Shown in pieces: positions 52,045 to 63,959 of a stretch of 64,000 bases of DNA (the stretch's first letter is position 1; the number at the start of each line of letters is the position of its first letter). Below the pieces are notes generated by a model. It was not told where the DNA came from. It saw nothing but the letters and a program-made list of their open reading frames with translations, and ran no database searches. The stretch comes from Xenopus tropicalis (lineage: Eukaryota > Chordata > Amphibia > Anura > Pipidae), in contig NC_030679.2 in assembly GCF_000004195.4 (NCBI RefSeq), positions 15,556,712 through 15,620,711 on the forward strand. The letters are read 5' to 3'. A program made the translations under genes and the position numbers.

Positions 52045-55000
52045 TAACCACAATTCAGCTGAAACAGCCCCCTAAGTTTTCTCATAGCCTTTACCATAAA
52101 ACTATGGCAGCATAGGGATTCCTCTATACTAACCCCAATTCAGCAGGAACAGCCCCCTAAGTTTGCTCATAGCCTTTACCATAAAACTATGGCAGCATAG
52201 TTATAGAGAGATATTATAAATGTGGCACTTGTAGTGAAATCATATTATAGTGTAAAGTCAGCTTTCTTTAAGATAAATGCCCCCTTTCTACACAAGAATA
52301 TAACCACAGCTATAGAGAAGAATTTCTCAACTCTCTATTCACTTCTTTATGATTTTTAGGTAACAATCTATCAGATTAAAGGGTTGATACAGAGTTTGCT
52401 ATTTCAGGTTTACAATATTGTATTAGCATTTCCAATAATTGTGCAGAAATTGCCAGTGCATTTGCAGTTAGGTACTATTGCCACTCAGTGGCAGTATAGT
52501 CCAGCATATTATCAAGGTTTACGGCAACATCATGGATATTTCTTAGTTCAAAATGCATGCAATTTACTAATCAGTAGAAATCCTTGTCTGGTGCAAAAAT
52601 AAACTGGAATTCAGGGCAAGAATGTTGCATTGTGGGTCAAATGTGGCAAAATGAGTACATATATTTGCACTAGTTCAGTAAATGTGCCCTATATATATTC
52701 TCTAAATCTCCAACCCTGTTGTATATGTTTTTTCACTATAATATATAGAGGGCCAGCAATCAAATACACAGGGTTGCCATCAGCGGGGTACAGGGGGTAT
52801 AGTAGTTACGGGCACCAAGTGTTAGGGAAGTCACACACCCCCTGCACCTCTAATAATCTATGGCGCTAACAAGCAAATTATTAAATTAGTATGGCAACCC
52901 CTAAATCACACTAGGCTTTGGTGGGGGTATTTAGAAATCAGCCAAGCCTTAGGCAGGAAAACTCTAAATTATTCTGATTTTTTTATTAACAATACTGCCT
53001 CTGGCATCCATAAAGTATGGCTAATTATTGGCATAAATCTGCCCCCTTTCACCCAATCACCTTTCAGCCAGTATATTCTCACCTTCCTTCCAGTTGGCAA
53101 ATTCTCATCTTAATTCCAATTTGCTGCTTGTCAAATTTATTCCAGTTTCCTCTCCCTAACCTTTATTTTAATTGGTTGCTTCATAACTTCATTCCCTTTG
53201 CTAACTCAGAACCTTTATTCCAGTTGGCTGCCATTGGCCTTTATTTCAGTTGGCTTGGTTTTCCTTTGATTACACTTTGCTGGCTTTGATTTTGATTCTG
53301 TTTGGGTTATTCTTGCATATTCTTGCAGACATAGGTGCCATTTATACAGATAGAAAATAGAAACCTACAGGCAGGGTTGGACTGGTCTACCAGAGTAGCA
53401 GACGGCCTCACTGTGGGCCCCAGCCTATTAGAAATGCCATCAGCTCATCTTTATTGCCCCCATAGGCCTATATAAAAACCCATTTGGCACTGTCTATATG
53501 TAATATAGACATTGCCTATGGGACCCAGGGGCAATACGTAAATACTAAAATCATTGATTTCCCACATGCAGAGCTGAACTCCCAGCCTCCAGGACCTCCT
53601 TCCTCAGCTTCCAGAGTTCAAAGATGGTTTCAGCCTCTGCTTTATTGAAATGTCTGCATATTTCACTTTACCTCTTCAGAGGAAGCATCATGGTAGCTCC
53701 CTTTTTTACTGATACTGTAAACCCAGATAAGCAGATAAATAAGGCAAAACAATCTTTTGAATTTACACTATCCGCCCCTAGGTGATATCATAAGCCTGAT
53801 CCCATTTTTGAGGCAAAAGGGGTGGGGATAAAAAACATGGAAAATATGGCTTTAAGTGGTATGGCTTTAAATAATTTCTGTAAAAATGTCCTCACATCTC
53901 TCCCTTCCTTATGGGTATGGATATTTTCCATAGTTAGTTTAATTAACTAAAACCTGGATACCAATTCAGTAGCCATTAATCAGGACCATTTGACAATCTA
54001 TGACTTTTATTGCAGGAGGCACTCCTGATTATTCTCTCGTTGGCTAGTTAAGACCTTTATTCTATTTTGCACTCCTTAACCTTAATTCTGATTGGATGGC
54101 TGGAATTCCAAGGCTTCACTATTATTGCTTAAATTTTGCTAAATTTCAGGTGCTTTTTTCCCATTGGCATTTTCTGACTTTTATTTCATTTTGTGCCTTT
54201 TTCCTTCCAGCAAATGCAATAAGGAGTCTGTGCCTCTGTGTCTCCCGGGATCCTCGCATACAGAATGCAAAAAGCTCTAGGGCATGGCACCATCATGGCT
54301 TTATGGCATCTTCAATAGATCTGTGCTGTTGACCTGAAAGCAGTGTTATTGTTCTGAGATGAATTCTATTGTACCTTTGTACCTCCTGTAAAACAGAGGA
54401 TTAATTTTATATCATAAAATCTGCAAGCAGTCTGCAAGATGATTGACCAGATAGAGCCACCTATGCACCATGAGATATTTCCTTTTTTATAGGGAGTTAT
54501 GAGAAAATAATTTGCCCCTTAAGGACAGTGGTGTCTCCCCTACCCATCCGCACCAGAGAAGGAAGAATAGTGAAGTTTAAGCCTGTCACTGTCATGCCAT
54601 TCGTACCACCCATTGGCAGCACATTTGCTATTTGTTTGTGGCCAGAGAAAGGTGTTTCCACCACTGCCACTCTTTCCTATAGCAGTGTTGGCCAAAAAAC
54701 CCTGTGTGCCATTAGCATTTCAGTTTCACCCTTGCCTAACCACCAGAAAGGATAATTCTGCAATATTAGGTACAAAACAGTGAATGGGGGTAGACACTAG
54801 ACTTGGGGTGGAGGGTATTCTGTTACTGAGGGACCTTAGTGACATTGAGAAGAACCAGCTTCAGAGGTTACTCCAGTGATTCCCAAACTGATTCCCAAGT
54901 TTTGCCTCCTCATAACAATAGAACTGGGAACCCAGCCTGAAGGTTAGCTAGGGTAGAAATCTGAGGGCCAAGTGGGCCATACACAGGTTGATATAAGCTG

Positions 55001-55710
55001 CTTTGTCAGATCCAAAGGCATGTTGCTGGATGGGTCTCCGCAGACCTGCAGTGTGATCCACACATTGGTCCAGATTGAAAACAATTGGCCAAGATTGTAT
55101 AAGCCCAACTGGCTCATATGGGTGGCCATATCTGGCAGAGAATTGCTTGACTATCGACCAGACAAACAGGTCTCTGTACAACTAACATCAGTGCTCTCTT
55201 GATTCCTGTATCTATAGAAGAGCTTTCAATGGCCCATTTTGTATATATATGTAACTTTCCTATGAGTTGAGAGTGGGGCAAACCCATAATGTCTGATGAA
55301 CTTATGATATCTTCTTCGGCTCTGCTAGAAATGGATAAAGAGAAAAAATTTGGCCCAAGGCATAGCAGTGTGGGCCCAATATTCCATTGTAAATATGGTG
55401 TAATTCATGGAAATACATGCAGAATTGTCATTAGATGATAGCCCTGTTCTGTGCATACAATGTGGTCATGCAGGACAGCAAGAATAGTCAGGGAAGATGG
55501 CAACAGTTTGCCAAGAATGATGATAATAAACCAGATAATGGCTGTAGGACAAGATACCAATGCTTGTTATAGCATTGCCCAGCTTGTAGACTCTTGGCTG
55601 TCCACAGTTCCAGCAATTGTACTGCAGGGCTATATGATGACCTTGTACTTAAGCTACTGTGATTGGGTCTTAGAGAAAGTAGGAAGGAGGTCCCAGTATG
55701 TAAGATGTGC
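52045..55710. other. Long non-coding interval
   Basis: Starts with repeated phrases (AACAGCCCCCTAAGTTT, TATGGCAGCATAG) that belong to a short local duplication. A hAT-like end (GCAGGGTTGGACTGGTCTACC) is at about 53372. ATTGG- and GCTTTATT-rich sequence around 53040-53290 and 54000-54190 gives no exon. A MITE-like GTGGGCCATACACAGG with a later GGTGGCCATATC spans about 54971-55133. I find no gene. Confidence 0.45.
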
Positions 55711-55714
55711 CATG

Positions 55715-56790
55715 TGGCATGAGACACAGTAGGAAGGAGGTCCCTGCCCCGTAGAGCTTTCAATCTAAGTGGTTGGGTAACATACAGGCACAAACTGGAA
55801 GGTAAGAGTGCACCAGGTATGGGCATTTGCCCTTAAGTGCAGGACTGGGCAAAATAATGTTTTAGTGCTCCAGAAGGTAACAGCTGAGCTTTTTCTTAAA
55901 GAGAGAGGGTGAGTTTTCCCTACGGAGGGATTCAGGGATAGAGTTCCAGAGGTAAGGAGCAGCAAGATAGAAAGGTTTAAGATGAGAGAGCGCAGTGGGT
56001 GTGGATGGTGTAAACAGACAGACGACCAGGAACGTGCAGGGAGACCAGTGAAGAAATGTAGTGAGGAGCAGAGGAGTGAAGGGCTTTGAATGTTAGCAGA
56101 GAGATTTTGTAAGCTATCCTTTGCTTTACAGGTAACCATGCAAGAGAGCTTAAGTGAGGCTGAACAGGTTCCCTCTTCGGAGAGAACAGGAGGATCCTGG
56201 CAGCAGAGTTTAAAATTGATTGCAGGGAAGAGAGGTGGGAGTCTGGGAGGCCGGTTAGTAGGAGATTGCAGTAATCTAAGCGGGAAAAGCTAAGGGCATG
56301 GACTTATTGTACAGCGCTGCGGAATATGTTGGTGCTTTATAAATAAATGTTAATGTAAAAAAATGTAATTAGTGTTTTAGCTGTTACTTGTGAAAGAAAG
56401 GGGCGTATCTTGGCAATATTGTGGAGGAAAAAACTGCAGGTTTTGGCAGTGTTATTAATATGGTTAGAGAAGGAGAGTGACTGGTCAAAGATAACCCCAA
56501 GGCAGCGTGCAGAATTTACAGGGTTGATGGTCATGCCATCAATAGTAATGGTGAAAGGAGGAGGAGGGCCAGGTTTGGGTGGGAAGACCATGAGCTCTGT
56601 TTTAGCTAGGTTAAGTTTGAGCTGGCGTCGGTTCATCCAGGAGGAGATAGCCAGGAGGCAGTTACCAATCTGGGTTTGAACATCAGCAGTTAGTGCAGGG
56701 GTGTCTAAATATATCTGGATGTCATCTGCATATAAGTGATATTTAAGACCAAAAGAAGAAGATATGGAAAGAATGCTATTCTGAATATTG
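55715..56790 (-). pseudogene. L2-type LINE, minus strand, degraded
   Basis: The minus strand at 56725-56360 encodes LYADDIQIYLDTPAL, WMNRRQLKLNLAKTELMVFP and SARCLGVIFDQSLSFSNHIN, an L2-type reverse transcriptase. At 55735-55775 the phrase GTCCCTGCCCCGTAGAGCTT is the complement of the L2 3'UTR block (AGCTCTTTTGGGCAGGG at 26218). A plus-strand L2 tail (GTACAGCGCTGCGGAATATG, AAATAAATGTTAATG, about 56310-56356) sits in the middle, apparently a separate insertion. The part 55780-56300 is unassigned and may belong to the same element. Confidence 0.65.
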
Positions 56791-56804
56791 CAACTAGAGC
56801 AGAA

Positions 56805-59725
56805 CCTGGAGCGGAAATATGATGTGATTGGTGTTGCTGAAACTTGGTTGAATGAGTCTCATGACTGGGCAGTTAATATTGGGGGGTATACATTGTTTCG
56901 GAGGGACAGGGGCAATAGAAAAGGAGGAGGAGTGTGTCTGTTCATTAAGCAGGAATTAAAAGCAAATATTAGGGAGGAAGTGATGGGGTTAACAGAGGGA
57001 GCTGAATCCTTATGGGTTGAGCTTCTCACAGATAGTAAAGAATCTACCAAACTAATTGTAGGGGTATGCTATAGACCCCCTAATGTAAGCGAAGAGGAGG
57101 AGGCCCAGCTCCTGTTGCAAATAGAAAAGGCTGCTAGTTTGGGGCAAGTGATAATAATGGGGGATTTTAATTACCCTGATATTGACTGGGGCAATAGTAC
57201 TGCCAGGACAGTAAATGGGAACAAGTTTATAAACTTGCTGCATGACAACTTTATGTCACAAGTTGTTGAGGAGCCAACCAGGAACCATGCTATACTAGAT
57301 CTAGTGATCTCTAATGACCCAGAACGTATAGCAAATGTGCAAGTGGTTGAACCCCTGGGTAATAGTGACCATAATGTTATTTCATTTAATGTTTGGTGCA
57401 GGAAACAAATTTACACGGGGGCAACAAAGACAATGAATTTTAGGAAGGCAAATTTTAGCTCCTTAAGGGCAGCGCTTCAGGGCATAGATTGGGGCATTAT
57501 GTTTTCTGATAAAAACACAGAGCAGAAATGGTTGTCATTTAAAATGATATTAAATCATTACTGTTCTCAATTCATTCCATTAATAAGAAAAAGTAGAAGT
57601 GTTAAGAATCACCCTATGTGGCTTAACTCTGAGGTAAAGAAGTTAATAGGGAGAAAAAGGAAAGCTTTTAAGAAATATAAGTCAGAGGGGACAGTAGATG
57701 CGTTTAATGATTATAAACACTATAACAAGTGTTGTAAAACAGCAATCCGGAAGGCAAAGATAGAAAATGAGGAGCGCATCGCGGCCGAGGCCAAGACTAA
57801 CCCCAAAAAGTTTTTTAAGTATATTAATAGTAAAAAGATGCAGGTTGAGGGTGTGGCCCCATTGAGTTATAATAACAATATGGTTACAGCGGATACAGAA
57901 AAGGCAGATGTGCTTAACCAGTTCTTTTCTTCTGTGTATACAGTAGAGGAGCCAGTGGGCCAAGTCCCACCCAATAGCTTCACTGTTGCCTCAGCTCCAA
58001 CTACACAGTGGTTGGCACAGGATATGGTGCTTAAAGGGTTACACACGATAAATGTAAACAAGGCACCTGGGCCAGATGGAATACACCCTCGGGTACTGAG
58101 AGAGCTAGGGGCAGAATTGCAGTGGCCCTTGTTTCTGATATTCTCAGACTCGCTTTCATCAGGTATGGTACCTAGGGATTGGAAGAAGGCGAATGTCATT
58201 CCCATATTTAAAAAGGGAGTAAGATCTCAGCCTGGCAATTATAGGCCTGTAAGTTTGACATCCGTGGTGGGCAAGTTATTTGAAGGCTTGTTAAGGGATC
58301 ACATTCAAAATTATGTAGTGGAGAATGCCGTTATGAGCAGTAATCAGCATGGCTTTATGAAGGACAGGTCATGTCAGACCAATTTAATTGCTTTTTATGA
58401 TGAGGTAAGAAGCTGGACAGTGGGGATGCAGTAGATATAATCTATTTGGATTTTGCCAAAGCATTTGATACCGTTCCCCACAAACGACTGCTTTCTAAGC
58501 TAAGGTCTATTGGTCTTAGTGAAGCCGTTTGCACATGGATAGAAAACTGGCTACAGGATCGGGTACAGAGGGTGGTTGTTAATGGTACATTCTCTACTTG
58601 GAATAAGGTCCTCAGTGGGGTCCCTCAGGGTTCTGTACTGGGTCCACTTTTGTTTAATTTGTTCATAAATGGGAGGGTATTATGAGTAATGTATCAGTGT
58701 TTGCAGATGACACAAAACTCTGCAGACCAGTCAATTCTATCCAGGATGTGACATCCCTGCAGCAGGATCTTGACCAACTGGCAATCTGGGCAGCTAAGTG
58801 GCAGATGAGATTTAATGTGGATAAATGTAAGGTCATGCACCTGGGATGTAAAAATATGCAAGCCCCGTATACCCTTAATGGGACTGCACTAGGCAAATCT
58901 ATAATGGAGAAGGACCTTGGAGTCCTTGTAGATAATAAACTTGGCTGTAGCAAGCAATGCCAGGCAGCAGCTGCAAGGGCAAACAAGGTTTTGAGCTGTA
59001 TTAAAAGGGGTATAGATTCACGGGAGGAGGGGGTTATTCTTCCCCTTTACAGAGCACTGGTAAGGCCCCATCTAGAATATGCTGTTCAGTTTTGGTCTCC
59101 AGTACTCAAACGGGACATTACTGAGTTAGAGAGGGTCCAGAGAAGGGCAACTAAGCTGGTAAAGGGTATGGAAAGTCTCAGTTATGAAGAAAGACTGGGT
59201 CTGTTTACACTGGAGAAGAGGCGCTTAAGAGGTGACATGATAACTATGTATAAATATATAAGGGGATCATATAATAACCTTTCTAATGTTTTATTTACCA
59301 GTAGGTCCTTCCAACGGACACGAGGGCACCCACTCCGTTTAGAAGAAGGGAGGTTCCATTTAAACATTCGGAAAGGATTTTTTACAGTGAGAGCTGTGAG
59401 GTTCTGGAATTCCCTCCCCGAATCAGTCGTGCTGGCTGATACATTATATAACTTTAAGAAGGGGCTGGATGGATTCTTAGCAAGTGAGGGAATACAGGGT
59501 TATGGGAGATAGCTCTTAGTACTAGTTGATCCAGGGACTGGTCCGATTGCCATCTTGGAGTCAGGAAGGAATTTTTTCCCCTCTGTGGCAAATTAGAGAG
59601 GCTTCAGATGGGGTTTTTTGCCTTCCTCTGGATCAACTAGTAGTTAGGCAGGTTATATATAGGCATTATGGTTGAACTTGATGGACGTATGTCTTTTTTC
59701 AACCCAACTTACTATGTATGTTACT
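56805..59725 (+). mobile_element. Young CR1 copy, 5'-truncated in the endonuclease
   Basis: Starts at TGGAGCGGAAATATGATG inside the endonuclease and ends in one or two octamers at about 59725. The frame 56788-58434 (548 codons) holds most of the endonuclease and part of the reverse transcriptase. A 4-bp deletion at about 58407 shifts frame; a 7-bp loss near 58671 shifts it again just before FADD; a 9-bp in-frame loss is at about 59198. Otherwise it is nearly identical to the full-length copy. It interrupts the L2-type LINE. Confidence 0.92.
58682..59512 (+). pseudogene. CR1 ORF2 C-terminal part of the copy at 56805
   Basis: 276 codons from just before the FADD box (SVFADDTKL) to SEGIQGYGR. 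It is cut off from the N-terminal part by the two frameshifts described for this copy, so no full ORF2 can be made. Confidence 0.85.
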
Positions 59726-61757
59726 AATATGTATATTAGCACCAATATCCTTGTGTATAATAATATGAGGTGAGGGTTAGGAGCTGATCCAATATTTTAC
59801 GCCAAAGGGAGGGTTTGAAGTGCCATCACTTTATAACCACTAGGGGAGCTTTTTTATAGCTCTTTAGAGAGAATATCTTATCCAATGATCTTATGGTAAC
59901 TACAAATCACATTTCTAATCACAAACATTGGAAGAACCGGTGTTCTGTGCACTCAGCAAGCTATGCCACATACTTATTATTTATGGGAAATAAACAGAAG
60001 ATAACACCTACTTAAATGATGGCTTCCCCTAAAGCAGAGTATTTTTATTTTATTTTTTCAACCCCGGGGTGATCTTGTGTTTTTTTTTATACAATAAAGA
60101 AAACAAAAATTGTATTTTACGCCAACATGTCTACTTAAGATTCTCCTCATGGCAAATGTTCTTGCTTTTAGCTCACAATTTCTACTCTGATCTTGCAGAG
60201 TAACACTGAGGCTTGGGGGGGGGGGGGGAGACAGAAATAAATTAAGGGGAATTTCTGTCCGGAGAGTCTTAGAGAAGAGGACGGAATGATTTGGAGTGGG
60301 CTGCAGGAGTGGAACTGAACAGAGATTAACTGGCGCTGGAGACTTCACTGAAGCAGATAATAGTTTGCAAGCTTATTGGATTTCGTTCTTAGACTGAGTC
60401 CACCTTATTGCAGCCAGGTGCTAAAATATTCATGGTAGCAAATGAACCCGCTTTGATGACAAAAAAAAAATATTGAGCCATGTATTAAAATGTAGGTTTA
60501 TGTAAGAGAGACGAAAATGATGCAGTGTAGCCAATTAGGTCTGAAATGCTGAAAAAAAAAATAATAATAATATATATATATATATATAATATTTCTGTCT
60601 TTCTTTGTTTACCCTAGGGTCTGTGAAGACGCCAGTAAGAAAACTTTTATAAATGTATGCCTTTGGACTCAAAAACTTCCCAAAGAAGGTGCTAAAACTT
60701 AACTAGAAATGCAATATCTACAGATGTGTTAGCTAATGGCAATACTACCACCAGGACTATGTCGGCCATATTGCCATGTAACATAAGGAGAATGCTGTGT
60801 AATTTTGGCTTCATGATATTACATTGTAATCGATCATCACAAGTGTGGATATGATGCTTAATAGGTGTCCAGTCCTAACAAATACACACCAATGATGAGG
60901 TCTACTCAACGTGCAACCCCCCCCCCCCATGTGTCCCTTATTTCTCCCTTGCGACTGTGATCCGGAGGGAAGGTCAGAGAAGTGCCCAGAGTGCCTGCAC
61001 CCACCAGATTTTTTGCCAGTGTCCCGCTGGCCCAGTCCGACCCTGCATATGGATAGGGTTATAATGGAAAATAGAGGCACAGCTGTAAACTCTCTTCCCA
61101 CCCAATTAAAACGGTGTGATTTATCAGGCTCTCTAGATAAAAGGCAGTTAATTGGATTCAAACAGCTCGAGGGATGGATGTGAATCCAAACATTATGGAA
61201 GCCCTTGCGATTCCTTGATCATCACTCAGGTTTTTGTTATTCTGCTTTATCCTTTATTTGTAATGGTTGCACCTCCCTATTCAGCAGAGTAATATGCAAG
61301 ATAAGAGACAATTAAAGGGGTATCAGGGTTTCCTTTTCCTGGTTTTCTCCTGTCATTCTGAATAAGGACAATTGTCTTCTGAAGATTAAGTGTGAGGGGT
61401 TGTGTAAAATGCAAGAGTAGAATTAAATGAAACCGTTGAACTTTGCTGTGACTTCATACTCTTTATCCCTCTCTTCCCAGTGCTATGTATTTCAATCCCT
61501 TAATTCCTTCATACAGACTGACTGACCTGATGAACGTTACATGTCAATCACAGACCAGCAACTGAACAGATACACATATCAGAGAAAACCCAAGAGAATG
61601 CTTTCTTATTAGAATCATGTCCATGTAGTGTCTAACTTGGCCAGTTTATAACCATAAGGGGGTAGGGGCTACTCCATCATTTGTGCTTGCAGGAGAAAAA
61701 GAGCTAGAGATTCTATCAGTTTGGGTACATTTATCTTGCTATGTGTTCTGGGGCATT
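59726..61757. other. Non-coding interval
   Basis: Contains a G-run (about 60216-60227), an A/TAA/AT tract (60549-60588), a C-run (about 60917-60928) and a repeat end GGCCCAGTCCGACCCTG at 61029-61045. No exon with credible splice sites was seen. Confidence 0.45.
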
Positions 61758-62065
61758 AAAAGAGAAAATTTAACTTCATACTTACCGAAATTTTCTTTTC
61801 CTGGTTACTATGGGCAGCATTCACACTAACCCAGCCCAGTTAAATGCTCGGACAAAAAGACAAGGGCAAAGGGGCAGGGAGAAGGTATATATAGGGTAAT
61901 TGAGTCTGATTGGGGGGTTTGGAAACCTGTCCTACCAATTGGGGGGGAGGGGAATACTCTTAGTGTGAATGCTGCCCATAGTAACCAGGAAAAGAAAATT
62001 TCGGTAAGTATGAAGTTAAATTTTCTCTTTTCCCTGGTCACTATGGCAGCCTTCACACTAAGAGT
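61758..62065. repeat. DIRS nested inverted repeats (terminal and internal complementary region)
   Basis: The arm 61758-61829 (AAAGAGAAAATTTAACTTCA ... GCATTCACACTAA) is the complement of 61960-62031, about 72 bp and apparently perfect. A third related block (TTTCCCTGGTCACTATGGCA, 62029-62065) follows in the same sense as the first. DIRS elements carry an inverted terminal repeat plus an internal region complementary to the termini, thought to allow circle formation; the three blocks fit that. Confidence 0.8.
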
Positions 62066-62120
62066 TATACTAGAGTAATCTGATAGGGTGGGTATATATA
62101 TATTTGTCAACCAACACACA

Positions 62121-63959
62121 TTAATGCTTAAACAAAAAAATGTATTTTGGACCACATACGGATGCCAAAACTTTTAGGCCCACATCTGATACATTAGTGG
62201 ATTGAACATCCAGATGGTAGTGCTTTAAGAAAGTGTTTGCAGAACTCCAAGATGCTGCTTTACAAACTTCTTCTATTGGGACCTTTGCCTGAAATGCCCA
62301 TGAAGCACTAATTGCCCTAGTGGAGTGTGCCTTAATACCTTTTGGAAAACACGTTCCACTTTCCTGGTAGGCTCGCCTGATGCAATCAACAATCCATCTG
62401 CTTATCGTAGAGGTAGATGCTTCCAGGCCTTTTTTACTGCCGACCGGAATTACAAACAGCTTGTCTGACTTTCTCCAGACTTCTGTTCTGTTCAAATACA
62501 CTGATAGACATCTGACCATGTCTAAATTGTGCCATTGTGTCTCTTGATCCGTTTTTGGATTAGGGAAGAAAGCAGGCAAAATAATTTCTGAATTCATATG
62601 CTGCTCTGTAACCACTTTGGGTAAAAACCCCGGTACCGTGCGTAACCTGACTTTATCAGCCTGCAATATTGTATAAGGCTGTTTTGATGACAGAGCCTGC
62701 AAGTCACTCACTCTGCGAGAAGATGTGACTGCCACCAGAAACACTGTTTTAAGTGTTAATAGCATGTCCGGAATTGTCTGCAATGGCTCAAATGGACTCA
62801 AGGTTAACCTCTCTAACACTAGAGGTAAACTCCATGTAGCTGACAAAGACCTAGTTGGTGGTCTTATGTGCAATGCTCCTGCCAAAAATTTCGCCACTCT
62901 GGGGTTCTTTGCCCACTGTACTCCTGTTATGGCAGAAATGGCTGAGGTTTGTAACTTCAAAGTTCGCACACTCAAATTACTGTCCAAACCATCTTGCAGG
63001 AAGTCAAGTACTTGACATATTGTTACTTGATCAGGAGTAACTCCTTTTTTAAGTAACCAAGCTGTAAAGGTTTTCCAGACCCTTTCATACGTTTTATTAG
63101 TAGTGGGCTTCCTGGATGCCAACATAGTGTTCACCACTGAAGCCGAAAACCCTTCTTGTCTTAGCCTGTTCCTTTCAACCTCCAGGCCTTTAGATGTAAT
63201 TTCTGAGGGCAAGGATGCCTGAGTACCCCCTGAGTCAAGAGATCTGACCTCACTGGAAGTGTTATTGGTTTGTCCACAACCAACAGTTTCAACAATGGGT
63301 ACCATATTTGTCTGGGCCAATCTGGAATTACTGCTATCACATTGGCTTTCTCTTCCTTGATCTTTCTCAGGACTTTCTGAATTAGAGGAAATGGAGGAAA
63401 TATGTACAAGAGATGCTGACTCCAATCCTGACTCAAAGCATCCCATGCTTCCGCTTGGGGACATTGAAAACAGGAGTAGAACTTCTCTACTTTCTGATTC
63501 CCCCATACTGCCATTAGATCCTTCTTCGGCTGCCCCCATGTCTTGGCTATCTGCCGAAATACTTCCTGATTCAGCTCCCACTCGTGTTTGCAGATTAAAT
63601 TGCGGCTTAGGAAATCCGCCAACTGATTGTCTTTCCCTGGAATATGAACAGCTGTCAGATCCAGAAGATGTTGTTCTGCCCACTTCATGATGGGTTGAAG
63701 TTCTGTTAACAATTTTACGCTGCGAGTACCTCCTTGCTTTCTTATATACATAACTGTTGCCACATTGTCTGATTTTATTAGCAGAGCTGTGCCCGTGACT
63801 TTGTACTGCAATCCTTGTATTGCATTCTTCACTGCCCTGAGTTCTAAAACGTTGGCTGGCAGAAAACGTTCCTCTGCCTCCCAAGTGCCTTGTAGATATG
63901 TCTGATCTATGTGGGCCCCCCAGCCGTGAGGACTGGAATCTGTTGTCAGGGATATCCAC
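62121..63959 (-). CDS. DIRS tyrosine recombinase
   Basis: Open for 612 codons. The N-terminal 250 residues overlap the RNase H frame and look like low-information Ser-rich sequence. From about 285 (NKTYERVWKTFTAWLLKKG) comes a SAM-like core-binding domain, then the catalytic part: SSRRVSDLQAL (Arg415/416), KAHSTRAISASW (His545, Arg548), a Trp571 region and LKHYHLDV (Tyr581 nucleophile). The recombinase is presumed to insert the circular DNA copy without duplicating target DNA. The frame is open to the window edge, so the true start is unknown. No disabling change was seen. Confidence 0.88.
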   Translation of the reverse strand: MDIPDNRFQSSRLGGPHRSDISTRHLGGRGTFSASQRFRTQGSEECNTRIAVQSHGHSSANKIRQCGNSYVYKKARRYSQRKIVNRTSTHHEVGRTTSSGSDSCSYSRERQSVGGFPKPQFNLQTRVGAESGSISADSQDMGAAEEGSNGSMGESESREVLLLFSMSPSGSMGCFESGLESASLVHISSISSNSESPEKDQGRESQCDSSNSRLAQTNMVPIVETVGCGQTNNTSSEVRSLDSGGTQASLPSEITSKGLEVERNRLRQEGFSASVVNTMLASRKPTTNKTYERVWKTFTAWLLKKGVTPDQVTICQVLDFLQDGLDSNLSVRTLKLQTSAISAITGVQWAKNPRVAKFLAGALHIRPPTRSLSATWSLPLVLERLTLSPFEPLQTIPDMLLTLKTVFLVAVTSSRRVSDLQALSSKQPYTILQADKVRLRTVPGFLPKVVTEQHMNSEIILPAFFPNPKTDQETQWHNLDMVRCLSVYLNRTEVWRKSDKLFVIPVGSKKGLEASTSTISRWIVDCIRRAYQESGTCFPKGIKAHSTRAISASWAFQAKVPIEEVCKAASWSSANTFLKHYHLDVQSTNVSDVGLKVLASVCGPKYIFLFKH

